Assembly: GCA_964630775.1 (NCBI GenBank) | Contig: CAZVYY010000015.1 | Coordinates: forward strand, 21,500 to 85,499 | Length of the DNA: 64,000 bases | Origin: Anaeroglomus sp964630775 | GTDB lineage: Bacteria > Planctomycetota > Phycisphaerae > Sedimentisphaerales > Anaerohalosphaeraceae | Reading direction: 5' to 3' | Part shown: positions 24,778 through 34,783 of the stretch, piece after piece | Layout: each line of letters opens with the position of its first letter | Position numbering within the stretch: the stretch's first letter is position 1 | Notes under the pieces: generated by a model | Database searches by the model: none | Seen by the model: only the letters and a program-made list of their open reading frames with translations | Told to the model about the DNA's origin: nothing | Program-made: the position numbers and the translations under genes

Positions 24778-26883
24778 ATGGAGACGCCAAAATGTACCAA
24801 AGCGATTTTTGGGTCAAATGTATTCAATGATGCCGTGATGCGTGAGCGGCTTCCCAAGAATATCTATAAGGCTTTTGTCCAGGCCCGCAAGGGAAATCAG
24901 GAAATGACCCCTGCGGTTGCCGATGTGATTGCCAATGCGATGAAGGACTGGGCCATTGAAAAAGGTGCCACGCATTATTGTCACTGGTTCCAGCCGATGA
25001 CAGGCTTGACCGCCGAAAAGCATGATGCGTTTATCAATCCCACTGCCGATGGTCGGACCATTCTCGAATTTGGCGGCAAGGAACTGATCAAAGGCGAACC
25101 GGATGCATCCTCCTTCCCGTCCGGGGGACTTCGCGCTACCTTTGAAGCCCGCGGCTACACCGCCTGGGATATCACTTCGCCGGCCTTTATTCGTGAAATC
25201 GGTAAAAATATCACGCTCTATATTCCCTGTGCCTTTTGCAGCTATACCGGAGTGGTTCTCGATAAGAAGACACCGCTGCTCCGCTCGATGGAAGCCCTCA
25301 GCAGGCAGGCTGTTCGCGTGCTCAAGGTTCTTGGCAATACCGAAGTGAAATCGGTTATGGCAACCCTCGGGCCGGAACAGGAATATTTTCTGGTGGATCG
25401 CAAATTCTTTGAAAAGAGACTGGATCTTCTGCTGGCCGGGCGGTCCCTGTTCGGTGCTCCCTCGCCCCGCGGTCAGGAGATGGAAGACCACTATTTCGGC
25501 TCACTGAACGAACGTATTGCCAATTTTATGAATGAACTCAACAATGAACTCTGGAAGCTCGGCGTATCGGCCAAGACACAGCATAATGAAGTGGCTCCTG
25601 CGCAGTATGAGCTGGCGCCGATCTTTTCGACGGTCAACGTCGCCACGGACCACAATCAGCTGACGATGGATGTGATGCAGAAAATTGCTATTCGTCACGG
25701 ATTTGTCTGCCTGCTGCATGAAAAGCCGTTTGCCGGCGTCAATGGTTCGGGCAAACACAACAACTGGAGTGTCTGTACCGACACCGGTATCAATCTTCTG
25801 GAACCGGGCAACACGCCTCACGACAATATGGTGTTTTTGGTGTTCCTGTGTGCCGTGATTCGGGCCGTGGATAAGTATTCCAAGATGCTTCGTGCGTCCG
25901 TGGCAACTCCCGGCAATGACCACCGCCTGGGCGCCAACGAAGCTCCGCCGGCGATAGTCTCTATTTTCCTGGGCGACCAGCTCACCGATATTTTTGAGCA
26001 GCTCGCCACCGGCAAGGCCAAAAGCAGCAAGCAGGGCGGCGAATTGAAAGTCGGCGTAACCACGCTGCCTCCTCTGCCCAAAGATACCACCGACCGCAAC
26101 CGTACCAGTCCGTTTGCCTTTACCGGCAACAAGTTTGAATTCCGTATGGTTGGATCGTCACAATCCACCGCCGGGCCGATGTTTGTTCTCAATACCATTG
26201 TTGCCGATGTGCTGTGTGAAATTGCCGATCAGCTCGAAAAGAGCAAAAACATCAATTCAGATGTTCAAAAACTGCTCCAGAAGATTGCCAAAGAGCATTC
26301 GCGCATTGTTTTCAATGGCGATAACTACTCCGAAGACTGGGTGGTCGAAGCGGAAAGACGCGGTCTGCCCAACATTCGCAACTGTGTTGATTCAATCAAG
26401 ACAATCACGGAACCAGAACATGTCAAGCTGTTCAGCAAACACAATGTTCTGAGCAAGATTGAACTGCATGCCCGGGAAGAAATCCTGCTGGAAAACTATG
26501 CCAAGACGCTCAATATTGAAGCCGGCGCCATGCTGAACATCGGCCGCCGCCAGATCCTGCCGGCGGCGATGGAATTTGCCGGCTTGGTTGCAGACAGCAT
26601 GAACACCGTCTCGGATGCCGGAGCATCTTGTGCTGCACAGAAGAAATTATTGACCAAGGTGACGGGTTTAATAGACCGCCTCAATGATGGTTTGGATGCC
26701 CTGGCCGACGTAATCGTCAAAACGAAGGCGATCACCAGCATCGAGAAAAAGGCCGATGCTTATAAGGATAAAGTTGTTCCGGCTATGGCTGAAGTTCGTG
26801 CGGCAGCCGATGAACTGGAGACCCTGGTTGACGCCGATATGTGGCCTCTGCCGACATACGCACAGATGCTTTTTGTGAGATAA
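24778..26883 (+). CDS. glnN: Glutamine synthetase type III (GlnN)
   Basis: ATP-dependent ligation of ammonium to glutamate. 701 residues from ATG 24778, where GGAG lies 9 bases upstream; this size is typical for GSIII and far above GSI. Hallmarks: FGSNVFNDAVMRERLP near the start, MTGLTAEKHDAF, CAFCSYTGVVLDKKTPLLRS, ATLGPEQEYFLVD, AKTQHNEVAPAQYELAPIF, NGSGKHNNWS, and GNDHRLGANEAPP. The adenylylation site of GSI is absent, so control probably comes through transcription and perhaps PII. Last gene of the sigma-54 regulon. Confidence 0.96.
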   Translation: METPKCTKAIFGSNVFNDAVMRERLPKNIYKAFVQARKGNQEMTPAVADVIANAMKDWAIEKGATHYCHWFQPMTGLTAEKHDAFINPTADGRTILEFGGKELIKGEPDASSFPSGGLRATFEARGYTAWDITSPAFIREIGKNITLYIPCAFCSYTGVVLDKKTPLLRSMEALSRQAVRVLKVLGNTEVKSVMATLGPEQEYFLVDRKFFEKRLDLLLAGRSLFGAPSPRGQEMEDHYFGSLNERIANFMNELNNELWKLGVSAKTQHNEVAPAQYELAPIFSTVNVATDHNQLTMDVMQKIAIRHGFVCLLHEKPFAGVNGSGKHNNWSVCTDTGINLLEPGNTPHDNMVFLVFLCAVIRAVDKYSKMLRASVATPGNDHRLGANEAPPAIVSIFLGDQLTDIFEQLATGKAKSSKQGGELKVGVTTLPPLPKDTTDRNRTSPFAFTGNKFEFRMVGSSQSTAGPMFVLNTIVADVLCEIADQLEKSKNINSDVQKLLQKIAKEHSRIVFNGDNYSEDWVVEAERRGLPNIRNCVDSIKTITEPEHVKLFSKHNVLSKIELHAREEILLENYAKTLNIEAGAMLNIGRRQILPAAMEFAGLVADSMNTVSDAGASCAAQKKLLTKVTGLIDRLNDGLDALADVIVKTKAITSIEKKADAYKDKVVPAMAEVRAAADELETLVDADMWPLPTYAQMLFVR

Positions 26884-26920
26884 GAAGTAGGCGACATAGC
26901 AATACAACAATTCGCGGAAT

Positions 26921-26960
26921 AGCCCTGCTGGCGGATGCAAACGACCAGCAGGGCTTTTTT
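26921..26960 (+). terminator. Rho-independent terminator after glutamine synthetase
   Basis: Perfect 11-bp arms AGCCCTGCTGG / CCAGCAGGGCT around a 12-base loop, followed by TTTTTT. Confidence 0.9.
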
Positions 26961-27014
26961 ATCGACAAATGCGGGTTTAATCCAGAAATCTTCATTTCCT
27001 GCAAGGATTGAATC

Positions 27015-27043
27015 TTGACAGTTGCGGGGTATTTCGCTAAACT
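27015..27043 (+). promoter_or_regulatory. Sigma-70-type promoter for gltBD
   Basis: TTGACA at 27015-27020, 17-base spacer, TAAACT at 27038-27043. Located just after the terminator and 54 bases before the gltB ATG. No TACA-N4-TGTA pair precedes it, so gltBD appears to be outside the sigma-54 regulon. Confidence 0.7.
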
Positions 27044-27096
27044 ATTCCGAATTTTGTGACCCCTAAAAACGAATAGGAATAACCAGACAACGGAGA

Positions 27097-30000
27097 ATGA
27101 TTTTGATACCAGTAAATCAGGGTTTATATGAGTCACGATATGAACACGACGCCTGTGGTATCGGCGCCGTGGTCAATATCAATGGACGCAGAGATCATGC
27201 CATCCTTGAATATGGCAAGCAGGTGCTCCTGAATCTGCATCACCGCGGGGCCGCCAGTGCCGATGATATTACCGGCGACGGCGCAGGGATCCTGTTTCAG
27301 ATTCCCCATGAATTTTTCGTGGATGTCTGCAAGACGCAGGGGATCGCACTGTCTCATCCCGGAACCTACGGCGTTGGGATGGTATTTGGATCGAAGGATG
27401 TCCAGCTTCGGGCTAAATGCGACGCGATTCTCGAACGGGCCATCGACCATTACGGCATGAAGGTTCTTGGCTGGCGTGATGTCCCTTGTAAGAATGATTG
27501 TCTTGGACCGATTGCATTGCAGGCGGAACCCAATATCAAACAACTGTTTGTTGACGGCATGGCTTATCGCGACGAGGAACTGGAACGCCGCCTCTTCCTG
27601 GCCCGCAAACGAGCGGAAAAACAGGTTGCCGCGCTTGGCAGGCAGGGGGATGATTTCTACGTAAGTACCCTGTCTTGCCGGACAATCTGCTATAAGGGAA
27701 TGTTCATGGCATGGCAGTTGTTTGCGTATTATCCTGATTTGTCGGATGAGCGAATGACTTCGGCTCTGGCTATTGTTCACCAGCGATACAGCACCAATAC
27801 CTTTCCAAATTGGAAACTGGCACACCCATTCCGCTGCATTGCGCATAATGGCGAAATCAACACCCTCAGCGGCAATCGGAACTGTATGCGGATGCGGGAA
27901 CAGAGTCTGAAAGCTCCGGTTCTCGGAGAAGACTTATCCGATTTGATTCCTGTCCTGACTCCCGGCGCCAGTGACTCGGCCAATTTTGATGAAATGCTGG
28001 AGCTTTTGGTTCGTGCCGGTCGGAGTATGCCTCATTCGATGATGATGCTGATTCCAGAGGCATTCGGTGCACGGTATCACATCAGTACCGATAAACGGGC
28101 ATTTTATGAATATCACTCCTCGATTATGGAGCCATGGGACGGTCCTGCGGCGATGGTTTTCACCGATGGTCGTTTCCTGGGCGGCACGCTGGACCGAAAT
28201 GGCTTGCGTCCCAGCCGATATCTGGTGACCAACGATGGCCTTGCGGTGCTTGCCAGTGAAGCCGGCGTCATCGAATTTCCGCCGGATCAGATTCGCCAGA
28301 AAGGGCGGCTTCAGCCCGGCAAGATGTTTCTGGTTGACACTCAGGAGGGACGAATCATTTCCGACCAGGAAATCAAAAGTAATATTGCCCGTCAGAAGCC
28401 TTATCGTCGATGGCTGGAAGAAAATCGTATCGAATTGCGGGGTCTGTTTGATACGCCTAAAGCAGCCATTACCGATATCGATACATTATATACACGGTTG
28501 CGGGTCTTTGGATACACCCGTGAAGAAATGCGGATGGTTATTGCCCCGATGGCTCAAAATGGCCAGGAGCCGGTTGGCTCCATGGGCAATGATGCCGCAC
28601 TTGCCGTATTAAGCGACAGGCCTCGTCTGTTATACGATTATTTCAAGCAGTTATTTGCCCAGGTTACCAACCCTCCGATTGATCCGCTCCGAGAAGGTCT
28701 GGTCATGAGCCTGATGAGTTTTACCGGCAAAAAACGGAATGTTCTGGACGAGACTCCGCAGCATTGCCGTCAGTTGAAATTGCCTCATCCAATCCTGACA
28801 AATGAAGATATGATTCGTCTTCGCAATGTGAAACGCGAAGATTTCAAGGTGGCAACTCTCCCGGCTTTCTTTGATGCTCATTCCAATGATCCCACGGTCA
28901 ACCTGGAACGGTCGCTGGATAAACTGGTTGCCGCAGCCCAGCGGGAAATCGAGAATGGTGCCTCGTTGCTGGTCATCAGCGACAAGGGGTGTGATGCCGA
29001 CAAGGCTCCGATTCCCGCCTTGTTGGCCGTTGCCGCGGTCCATCATGGTCTGATTGAAAAAGGCCTGCGCGGGGAAGCGGGGCTGATTGTGGAAACCGGA
29101 GAAGCTCGCGAAGTGATGCATTTCTGCCTGCTGTGCGGGTTCGGCGCCAACGCCGTAAATCCGTACCTGGTTTTTGAGATGCTGCAGGAACTGCAGCGGC
29201 AGGGCGATTTGTCTGCCAAGACCGATTTGGGGCAATGTGCCGACAACTTCATCGCTGCGATCAAAAAAGGCATTCTCAAGGTTATGAGCAAGATGGGCAT
29301 ATCGACGCTTCGCAGTTATTTCAATGCCCAGTTGTTCGAAGCGGTCGGATTGAACAAGGAGTTTGTCGATAAGTATTTTGTCGGGACCAGTTCCCGGATT
29401 GAAGGAATAGGATTGCGTCAGATTGCTGCAGATGCGATCCGCCGGCACCACGAAGCTTATCGTAACCGCAAACCCGGCGAACTTGAAATGGAATACGGCG
29501 GAGAATATCATTTCCGCTGTGACGGAGAGCGTCACCTGTGGAATCCGACAACGGTTGCCCGCCTGCAGCATGCCGTCGTCAATAATGATCAAAAAGCATA
29601 CGATGAATTCGCCAAAGCCGTCAATGAGCAGGATAAATCGCTGTGTACGCTGCGAGGATTGTTTGAATTTGTACCGGGCAATCCCGTACCGCTGAATGAA
29701 GTGGAGCCGGCATCGGAAATCGTCAAGCGGTTCTGCACCGGGGCGATGAGTCATGGTTCCATCAGTAAAGAGGCCCATGAATGCATGGCGATTGCGATGA
29801 ACCGCATCGGTGCCATGAACAATACAGGGGAAGGCGGCGAGGACCCCGAACGCTATAAACCGCTGCCTAACGGGGATTCTTTAAACAGTGCCATCAAGCA
29901 GGTGGCCAGCGGCCGGTTTGGCGTAACCATCAATTATCTGGCCCATGCCAAAGAACTGCAGATTAAAATGGCTCAGGGGGCCAAGCCGGGTGAGGGCGGC

Positions 30001-31650
30001 CAGCTTCCCGGCCATAAAGTGACCGATGAAATCGCTCGGCTTCGATTTTCGACGCCGGGCGTAACGCTGATTTCGCCTCCGCCGCATCATGACATTTATT
30101 CGATTGAAGACCTGGCGCAGTTGATTTATGATCTCAAATGCAGCAATCCTTCGGCCAAGGTCTCTGTAAAACTGGTCTCGGAAGTCGGTGTCGGCACCGT
30201 CGCTGCCGGTGTCTGCAAAGGTAATGCCGATGAGGTCTTAATCAGCGGACATGACGGCGGGACAGGCGCCAGTCCCTTATCTTCGATCAAACATGCCGGC
30301 TGTCCCTGGGAAATCGGACTCGCTGAAACCCAGCAGGTCCTGGTCCTCAACGGATTGCGTGACCGGATACGCGTGCAGGTGGACGGACAGCTTCGTACCG
30401 GCCGGGACATTGTCATTGGTGCCTTGCTCGGAGCCGAGCAATTCGGCTTCGGCACGGGTGCACTGGTGACCATGGGATGCACCCTGCTTCGCCGCTGCCA
30501 TGATGGTGCCTGCACCTACGGTATTGCGACGCAGGACCCTGAACTTCGCAGCCGGTTCCGCGGCAAACCCGAATATATCATTCGCTATCTGACGTTTGTT
30601 GCCGAGGAAATGCGGCAGATTATGGCTCAGCTGGGCTTCCGCAAAGTCGAGGAGATGGTTGGCCGGGCGGATCGGTTGTGCTCCAAAAAAGCGGTTGAGC
30701 ATTATAAGGCCAAAGGGCTGGATTTCTCGAAAATATTCCATGTGCCGGAATATAAGGATTCCAAAGCCATTCGGCTCAGCCGGCCGCAGCCTTATCGGCT
30801 CGAAGATCATCTGGACTGGCAGATTATCGAAAAATGCAAATCCGCCATCGAAAAAGGTCAGAAAGTCTCCATCGATATGCCGATTCGGAATGTCAATCGT
30901 ACCGTCGGCGCTATCCTGAGTAATAAAATAGCCCTGAAATATGGTCTCAAGGGATTGCCGGAAGATACGATTAATATTACCTTTCAGGGTTCGGCCGGGC
31001 AGAGCTTTGGCGCTTTCCTGGCCCGCGGGGTCACGCTTCATCTTGTCGGTGAAAGCAATGATTATCTGGGCAAGGGATTGTCCGGCGGCAGGATTATTGT
31101 GGAAACTCCGCCGGATTCGCCTTTCATGGCCCACGAAAATATCATCGTCGGCAATACCCTGCTGTATGGCGCAACCAGCGGCGAGGTCTATATCAACGGG
31201 ATGGCCGGCGAACGTTTCTGTGTCCGCAACAGCGGAGCGACCGCGGTGGTCGAAGGTGTCGGGGATCACGGCTGCGAATATATGACCGGCGGCCTGGTGA
31301 TTGTGCTGGGCAAGACCGGCTGTAATTTTGCTGCGGGCATGAGCGGCGGCATCGCCTATGTCCTCGATGAAATGCAGTTGTTTGACACCCTGTGCAACCT
31401 CGACATGGTCGATTTGGAAAACGTCTGGCGGCAGGAAGATAAAGATATCCTGTATCAGCATATTGTAAAGCATGAAAAACTGACTCGCAGCAGCCGGGCG
31501 AAACGAATTCTCAATGCGTGGCCGGATATGGTGGGTCGTTTCGTGAAAGTCATACCAACGGATTACCGCAAGGCCCTCGAACGAATGCGTGAACAGGAAC
31601 GCAGGGCGGCGGAACAGACACCGGCAACCGAGGAGGTGTTCCATGGCTAA
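27097..31650 (+). CDS. gltB: Glutamate synthase large subunit
   Basis: Converts 2-oxoglutarate plus glutamine to two glutamates, with GltD supplying electrons. 1517 residues, full length: class II glutaminase with nucleophile Cys20 after a short propeptide (YEHDACGIG), FMN-binding synthase domain (GEGGEDPERY, GAKPGEGGQLPGHKV, SGHDGGTGASPLSS), a 3Fe-4S cysteine cluster (CTLLRRCHDGACTYGIATQD) and the C-terminal beta-helix GXGXG domain. GGAG sits close to the ATG; a TTG two codons in is an alternative. Confidence 0.97.
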   Translation: MILIPVNQGLYESRYEHDACGIGAVVNINGRRDHAILEYGKQVLLNLHHRGAASADDITGDGAGILFQIPHEFFVDVCKTQGIALSHPGTYGVGMVFGSKDVQLRAKCDAILERAIDHYGMKVLGWRDVPCKNDCLGPIALQAEPNIKQLFVDGMAYRDEELERRLFLARKRAEKQVAALGRQGDDFYVSTLSCRTICYKGMFMAWQLFAYYPDLSDERMTSALAIVHQRYSTNTFPNWKLAHPFRCIAHNGEINTLSGNRNCMRMREQSLKAPVLGEDLSDLIPVLTPGASDSANFDEMLELLVRAGRSMPHSMMMLIPEAFGARYHISTDKRAFYEYHSSIMEPWDGPAAMVFTDGRFLGGTLDRNGLRPSRYLVTNDGLAVLASEAGVIEFPPDQIRQKGRLQPGKMFLVDTQEGRIISDQEIKSNIARQKPYRRWLEENRIELRGLFDTPKAAITDIDTLYTRLRVFGYTREEMRMVIAPMAQNGQEPVGSMGNDAALAVLSDRPRLLYDYFKQLFAQVTNPPIDPLREGLVMSLMSFTGKKRNVLDETPQHCRQLKLPHPILTNEDMIRLRNVKREDFKVATLPAFFDAHSNDPTVNLERSLDKLVAAAQREIENGASLLVISDKGCDADKAPIPALLAVAAVHHGLIEKGLRGEAGLIVETGEAREVMHFCLLCGFGANAVNPYLVFEMLQELQRQGDLSAKTDLGQCADNFIAAIKKGILKVMSKMGISTLRSYFNAQLFEAVGLNKEFVDKYFVGTSSRIEGIGLRQIAADAIRRHHEAYRNRKPGELEMEYGGEYHFRCDGERHLWNPTTVARLQHAVVNNDQKAYDEFAKAVNEQDKSLCTLRGLFEFVPGNPVPLNEVEPASEIVKRFCTGAMSHGSISKEAHECMAIAMNRIGAMNNTGEGGEDPERYKPLPNGDSLNSAIKQVASGRFGVTINYLAHAKELQIKMAQGAKPGEGGQLPGHKVTDEIARLRFSTPGVTLISPPPHHDIYSIEDLAQLIYDLKCSNPSAKVSVKLVSEVGVGTVAAGVCKGNADEVLISGHDGGTGASPLSSIKHAGCPWEIGLAETQQVLVLNGLRDRIRVQVDGQLRTGRDIVIGALLGAEQFGFGTGALVTMGCTLLRRCHDGACTYGIATQDPELRSRFRGKPEYIIRYLTFVAEEMRQIMAQLGFRKVEEMVGRADRLCSKKAVEHYKAKGLDFSKIFHVPEYKDSKAIRLSRPQPYRLEDHLDWQIIEKCKSAIEKGQKVSIDMPIRNVNRTVGAILSNKIALKYGLKGLPEDTINITFQGSAGQSFGAFLARGVTLHLVGESNDYLGKGLSGGRIIVETPPDSPFMAHENIIVGNTLLYGATSGEVYINGMAGERFCVRNSGATAVVEGVGDHGCEYMTGGLVIVLGKTGCNFAAGMSGGIAYVLDEMQLFDTLCNLDMVDLENVWRQEDKDILYQHIVKHEKLTRSSRAKRILNAWPDMVGRFVKVIPTDYRKALERMREQERRAAEQTPATEEVFHG

Positions 31651-33067
31651 GGCAAAAGGCTTTATCGAATTTTCGCGGCAATCGACCGGTTATCGTCCGG
31701 TGGAGTGCAGAATTAAGGATTACAGGGAAATTGAAATCCCCCTGACCCCTGATGAATTGAAAAAGCAGGCGGCCCGCTGTATCGATTGCGGTATTCCGTT
31801 TTGTCATGGCGCGGGTTGTCCGATTCGCAATAATATCCCGGAGTTCAATGACCTGGTGTATCAGGGACGCTGGCAGCAGGCCTGTGATGTGCTCCACGCA
31901 ACGAATAATCTGCCGGAAGTTACAGGCCGTGTGTGTCCGGCACCCTGTGAAACATCCTGCACGCTGTCAATCAATGACAAGCCGGTCACTATCCGGCATA
32001 TCGAGTATCAGATTGTGGAACGCGGTTTTGCCGAAGGCTGGATCAAACCCCTGGCGCCCGCGGTCAAAAACGGAAAGACCGTTGCCGTCATCGGCTCCGG
32101 GCCTGCGGGATTGTCTGCTGCTCAGCAGCTTGCACGGGCAGGCTTTGAGGTTTCGGTATTTGAAAAAGACGAAAAACCCGGCGGTCTGCTGCGGTATGGG
32201 ATACCGGATTTCAAACTTGAAAAATGGGTGATTGACCGTCGTCTGGAACAGATGAAGGCTGAAGGCGTCAAATTCCATACCGGCGTGGATGCGGGCAAAG
32301 ACATTTCCGCACATTACCTGCAGAAGATGTTCGATTACATCTGCATTACCATGGGGGCCGGCAAACCGCGTGATTTGCCGATACCCGGCCGTGACATCCC
32401 GGGTATTCATTATGCGATGGAATTTTTGGCTCAGCAGAATAAGCTGAACTCCAATGAGCCGTTTAATCTTTCAAGCCGAATCAATGCAGCCGGCAAGAAT
32501 GTCCTGGTTATCGGAGGCGGTGATACCGGCAGCGACTGCGTGGGAACGTCACGTCGCCAGGGTGCCGCGTCGATTACCCAGATTGAAATTCTGCCCCAGC
32601 CTCCGGAAAGCCGGCCTGAAGACACCCCCTGGCCGATGTGGCCCCGCCAGATGCGCACGTCCTCTTCGCATGAGGAAGGCTGCACTCGGATGTGGAGTAT
32701 CGCCAGTAAAAAATTTGTCGGCGATGCCTCCGGCCTGAAAGAAGTCCATGCCTGCAAAGTCGAACGGAAACAGGACAATGGCCGCTGGATTATGAACGAA
32801 ATTCCCGGTTCGGAATTCGTGATTAAAGCGGAATTGGCCCTGTTGGCGATGGGCTTTGTTCATGTGGAACACAACCAGCTCATCAAGGATCTGAATTTGG
32901 ATCTGGATGCCCGCGGCAATATTAAAGTCAATCAGTATCAGTCCAATATCCCCTCGGTTTTTGGTGCCGGCGATGCAGTCTCCGGCGCTTCCCTGGTGGT
33001 CCGGGCGATTGACAGCGGGCGTTTAGCGGCCGAGGCCATTTTAAACTGGTATCAGAAAAACAGTTAA
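31643..33067 (+). CDS. gltD: Glutamate synthase small subunit
   Basis: FAD/4Fe-4S subunit that passes electrons from NAD(P)H to GltB. 474 residues: N-terminal cysteines CIDCGIPFCHGAGCPIRNNIPE and CPAPCETSC, FAD motif VIGSGPAGLSAAQQLA, NAD(P) motif VIGGGDTGSDC, and the closing FGAGDAVSGASLVVRAI. Start 31643 has a perfect AGGAGGTG and overlaps the gltB end by 8 bases; the frame opens 18 codons earlier without support. Confidence 0.96.
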   Translation: MAKAKGFIEFSRQSTGYRPVECRIKDYREIEIPLTPDELKKQAARCIDCGIPFCHGAGCPIRNNIPEFNDLVYQGRWQQACDVLHATNNLPEVTGRVCPAPCETSCTLSINDKPVTIRHIEYQIVERGFAEGWIKPLAPAVKNGKTVAVIGSGPAGLSAAQQLARAGFEVSVFEKDEKPGGLLRYGIPDFKLEKWVIDRRLEQMKAEGVKFHTGVDAGKDISAHYLQKMFDYICITMGAGKPRDLPIPGRDIPGIHYAMEFLAQQNKLNSNEPFNLSSRINAAGKNVLVIGGGDTGSDCVGTSRRQGAASITQIEILPQPPESRPEDTPWPMWPRQMRTSSSHEEGCTRMWSIASKKFVGDASGLKEVHACKVERKQDNGRWIMNEIPGSEFVIKAELALLAMGFVHVEHNQLIKDLNLDLDARGNIKVNQYQSNIPSVFGAGDAVSGASLVVRAIDSGRLAAEAILNWYQKNS

Positions 33068-33087
33068 ACACAAGGGATTTGAAAAAC

Positions 33088-34749
33088 ATGGCGATACGGA
33101 TAGCGCTGGTACAGTGTAATGTCGCGGTAGGCGATCTGGCGGGCAATGCCGCCATGATTCGCGATTATGCTGCGACGGCCCTGGCCGAGGGTGCCGATGT
33201 CGTTGTTTTTCCCGAGATGTGCCTGTGCGGCTACCCGCCGGAGGATTTGCTCCTGCGTCCGCGTTTTCTTCAGGATACCCGGCAGGTTCTGGATCAACTG
33301 GCCGCCGGCTGGGAGGGGCCGGTTCTGATGGTTGGATTTGCCGAACAGCAGGACAAAAGCACATATAATTCCATGGCCGTGATTCAGGGCGGCAGGATTG
33401 CAGCGATTTACCGAAAGGTGCTTTTGCCCAATTACGGCGTATTTGATGAGAAGCGCTATTTTACACCGGGCTATGAACCGGTTGTTTTTGAAGTTAATCG
33501 CGTACGCCTGGCTTTGACCATCTGCGAGGATATCTGGAATCTCGACTGGCTGACGCGATTTCTGAAACCATGCCGCTTTGATGGAATGATCAATATTTCC
33601 GCGTCACCCTTCCATTCCGGAAAATCAAACCAGCGTCAGGCGATCGTCGGTCAATGCGCCGCCCATTTTCAAAAGCCGGTCTTCTACTGCAATCTCATTG
33701 GCGGACAGGATGAACTCGTATTCGACGGGCGAAGCCTGGTTGCCGACCAAACCGGCACGGTTATCGCTTCCGGCAAGGCATTCGAAAATGATATTCTCTA
33801 TGCAGATATTAAATTACAAAATCAGTCCGCGATAGTGTCATTGCCAAAACCGGATGAATCTGTCCCGGTAAAAGATGAACAGGAACCGGCTGCCGAAGTC
33901 TATCATGCCCTGGTACTGGGTACACGGGATTATGTCCGAAAAAACGGGTTCAGCAAGGTCATGATTGGTCTCAGCGGCGGCATCGACTCAGCCCTGACAG
34001 CCGTCATCGCCGCCGATGCGCTCGGTCCGGAAAATGTACTTGGCATCACAATGCCGTCACGATTCAACAGTACCGATACCCAGGGCGATGCCCGAAAGCT
34101 GGCCGAGAACCTTGGCATTCAATTTTACAGTCTGCCCATCGAGAGCATTCTGAAAGAATTCAGCGGTGTGCTTTCCGCAGTGCCGGGCTGGAACGAAAAA
34201 GGACTTGCTTATGAGAATCTTCAGGCCCGCATTCGCGGCTGCCTGATGATGTCGCTGTCCAACCAGCTTGGCTATATGGTCCTGACTACCGGCAATAAAA
34301 GTGAAACCGCCGTTGGCTATTGTACTCTGTATGGCGATACGGCAGGGGGCTTTGCCGTCATTAAAGATGTTCCCAAAACACTGGTCTATCAGCTCAGCGA
34401 TTATGTCAACCGGGTTGCGCACAAAGAGCGGATTCCCCAGAGCACCATTGACCGCGTCCCCACCGCCGAACTCCGGGCCAATCAGAAAGACAGCGATTCG
34501 CTGCCGGAGTATGATATTCTCGATGTCATCCTGCAGGGCTATATCGAACGGGAAAAATCCCCGTCCGAATTGATTGCCGAAGGTTTCCCTCCGCGAACGG
34601 TAGAGCGGGTATTTCGCCTGGTGGATCTGGCCGAGTACAAGCGGCGCCAATGCCCCCCGGGTGTCAAGATCACCCCCCGGGCCTTTGGCAAGGACCGGCG
34701 AATGCCGATTACCAATCGATATAAACCGGATTTCTCCGGAAACGCATGA
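33088..34749 (+). CDS. nadE: Glutamine-dependent NAD synthetase
   Basis: Last step of NAD synthesis: amidation of deamido-NAD with ammonia channelled from glutamine. Nitrilase-type glutaminase domain (1-260) with Glu in FPEMCLCGY, Lys in YRKVLLPNYGVFDEKRYF and Cys in LTICEDIWN; synthetase domain with the ATP P-loop IGLSGGIDSALT. 553 residues. ATG 33088 has AAGGGA 9 bases before it. It follows gltD by 20 bases, joining the glutamine-using run of genes. Confidence 0.95.
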   Translation: MAIRIALVQCNVAVGDLAGNAAMIRDYAATALAEGADVVVFPEMCLCGYPPEDLLLRPRFLQDTRQVLDQLAAGWEGPVLMVGFAEQQDKSTYNSMAVIQGGRIAAIYRKVLLPNYGVFDEKRYFTPGYEPVVFEVNRVRLALTICEDIWNLDWLTRFLKPCRFDGMINISASPFHSGKSNQRQAIVGQCAAHFQKPVFYCNLIGGQDELVFDGRSLVADQTGTVIASGKAFENDILYADIKLQNQSAIVSLPKPDESVPVKDEQEPAAEVYHALVLGTRDYVRKNGFSKVMIGLSGGIDSALTAVIAADALGPENVLGITMPSRFNSTDTQGDARKLAENLGIQFYSLPIESILKEFSGVLSAVPGWNEKGLAYENLQARIRGCLMMSLSNQLGYMVLTTGNKSETAVGYCTLYGDTAGGFAVIKDVPKTLVYQLSDYVNRVAHKERIPQSTIDRVPTAELRANQKDSDSLPEYDILDVILQGYIEREKSPSELIAEGFPPRTVERVFRLVDLAEYKRRQCPPGVKITPRAFGKDRRMPITNRYKPDFSGNA

Positions 34750-34783
34750 AGAATGAAGAACTTAGCATGAAGGACACTGGACA